Shown piece after piece: positions 7,133 to 7,276 of a stretch of DNA of 7,276 nucleotides. The notes beneath the pieces are model-generated. The model made no database searches. It was not told the origin of the DNA and saw nothing but the letters and a program-made list of their open reading frames with translations. This stretch comes from an uncultured Peptococcaceae bacterium. Its GTDB lineage: Bacteria > Bacillota > Dehalobacteriia > UBA7702. The stretch spans positions 1 through 7,276 of the forward strand of contig CALFRX010000262.1 of NCBI GenBank assembly GCA_937919295.1. The letters are read 5' to 3'. Position numbers and translations under genes: made by a program. Every line of letters starts with the position of its first letter. Position 1 is the stretch's first letter.

Positions 7133-7178
7133 GCTGTCGCAGACAAAGGTTCGCCGCATATCAGACTTTGTCGACGGC
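7133..7178. repeat. Hairpin 4, long stem next to the ribosome-binding site
   Basis: GACAAAG (7142-7148) pairs with CTTTGTC (7166-7172), and after a three-base bulge (GCA, 7139-7141) GCTGTC (7133-7138) pairs with GACGGC (7173-7178) with one wobble, giving 13 pairs around a 17-base loop. The right strand of this stem is the same stretch that forms the right arm of the enclosing repeat (7166-7182). It ends seven bases before GGAGG of the downstream gene. Confidence 0.7.
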
Positions 7179-7184
7179 CTGAAC

Positions 7185-7189
7185 GGAGG
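7185..7189 (+). promoter_or_regulatory. Strong ribosome-binding site of the divergent gene
   Basis: GGAGG stands six bases before the ATG at 7196, an optimal match and spacing. It is the main evidence that the short open frame at the right edge is a real gene start. It lies directly after the structured element, so leader folding could influence its access. Confidence 0.75.
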
Positions 7190-7195
7190 TATCAT

Positions 7196-7276
7196 ATGCG
7201 AAATCCCTTCACCATAAACAAGCCGAAGAACGAACACAAAGAAGAAGAACAAAAAAACGATACACCCCTACAGACC
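7196..7276 (+). CDS. Start of an unidentified plus-strand gene (cut by window edge)
   Basis: The frame is open from the ATG at 7196 to the window end, 27 codons. The visible N-terminus begins MRNPFTINKP and continues with a hydrophilic stretch rich in Lys, Glu, Asn and Gln. It has no signal peptide or hydrophobic segment and no motif I recognise. Support comes from the perfectly placed GGAGG and the lack of stops. The gene is transcribed away from ftsK and is the first gene seen on the other strand. The charged start could be a disordered N-terminal tail ahead of a folded domain, but function cannot be inferred from so little. Confidence 0.6.
   Translation, partial: MRNPFTINKPKNEHKEEEQKNDTPLQT

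Larger units (their letters stand above)
7022..7182 (+). repeat. Structured element: terminal inverted repeat enclosing several hairpins
   Basis: The 17-base ends 7022-7038 and 7166-7182 are imperfect inverted repeats. As RNA they pair at 15 of 17 positions (one a G-U type wobble, two mismatches), with TCAGGC/GCCTGA at the very end. Between and within them are hairpins at 7028-7056, 7055-7073, 7090-7129 and 7133-7178. The 3' end stops two bases before the GGAGG of the downstream gene. As a plus-strand transcript this would be a compact multi-helix leader. As DNA it has the form of a small palindromic repeat or MITE-like element, though I see no flanking target duplication. I searched by eye for TPP, FMN, SAM, cobalamin, lysine, glycine, M-box, c-di-AMP, glmS and T-box signatures and recognised none. 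The structure is seen in the sequence; its role is inference. Confidence 0.7.
6858..7195. other. Divergent intergenic region, ftsK versus plus-strand gene
   Basis: This 338-nt region must hold promoters for both directions unless the plus-strand gene is read from elsewhere. The ftsK-proximal half (6858-7020) is AT-rich with no clear hairpins. I found no convincing -35/-10 pair on either strand; the best minus-strand match (TTGTCG at 6941-6936 with TATATA at 6916-6911) has a 19-base spacer and is weak. The other half (about 7022-7182) is a highly structured element described separately. The minus-strand reading frame 6898-7146 crosses both halves and does not look like a protein. Confidence 0.75.

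Noticed and set aside
6898..7146. Minus-strand frame of 82 codons upstream of ftsK
   Set aside because: It runs backwards through the hairpin element and AT-rich spacer, has no clear ribosome-binding site, and its product (many Arg, Lys, Ser, Cys in no pattern) resembles no protein family.
1..7276. CRISPR arrays, tRNA or rRNA genes, insertion sequences, phage genes
   Set aside because: No regularly spaced repeats, tRNA-like cloverleaf, rRNA sequence, transposase or phage protein was seen. The coding content is core housekeeping genes.

Overview
The window is a block of bacterial core chromosome, almost entirely read from the minus strand. Its order in the direction of transcription is ftsK, a short membrane-anchored RodZ-type HTH protein, rimO, pgsA, a stand-alone pncC (the CinA C-terminal domain), thpR and recA, with recA cut by the left edge. 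The order ftsK/spoIIIE - rodZ-like - pgsA - cinA - recA is typical of Firmicutes. Having rimO upstream of pgsA and thpR before recA points to a clostridial or Negativicutes-type genome. This assignment is inference from synteny and from RecA/FtsK sequence character; genus cannot be read from the window.

Layout: positions 1-4212 hold six tightly packed genes. Several overlap (thpR/recA by 14 nt, pncC/thpR by ATGA, pgsA/pncC by TGATG), and the rimO ribosome-binding site lies on the stop codon of the HTH gene. The largest internal gaps are 46 nt before pgsA and 41 nt after ftsK. The arrangement fits one long operon, led by ftsK, with extensive translational coupling. The products cover chromosome translocation at the septum (FtsK), cell-shape or envelope-associated DNA binding (RodZ-like), ribosomal protein S12 methylthiolation (RimO), phosphatidylglycerol synthesis (PgsA), pyridine nucleotide salvage (PncC), a 2H RNA phosphoesterase (ThpR) and recombination/SOS (RecA).

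Positions 6858-7195 are a 338-nt intergenic region between ftsK and a divergent plus-strand gene, of which only 27 codons are visible before the right edge. Its right half (about 7022-7182) is densely structured. A 17-position imperfect terminal inverted repeat encloses four hairpins, and the ends of the enclosing helix can also pair locally. Two internal hairpins share a CCTACGG core and differ by compensatory changes. The element ends two bases before the ribosome-binding site of the divergent gene. It is either a structured mRNA leader with possible switching or a mobile palindromic repeat (MITE/REPIN-like); no known riboswitch signature was recognised. This is the only part of the window that standard gene content does not explain.
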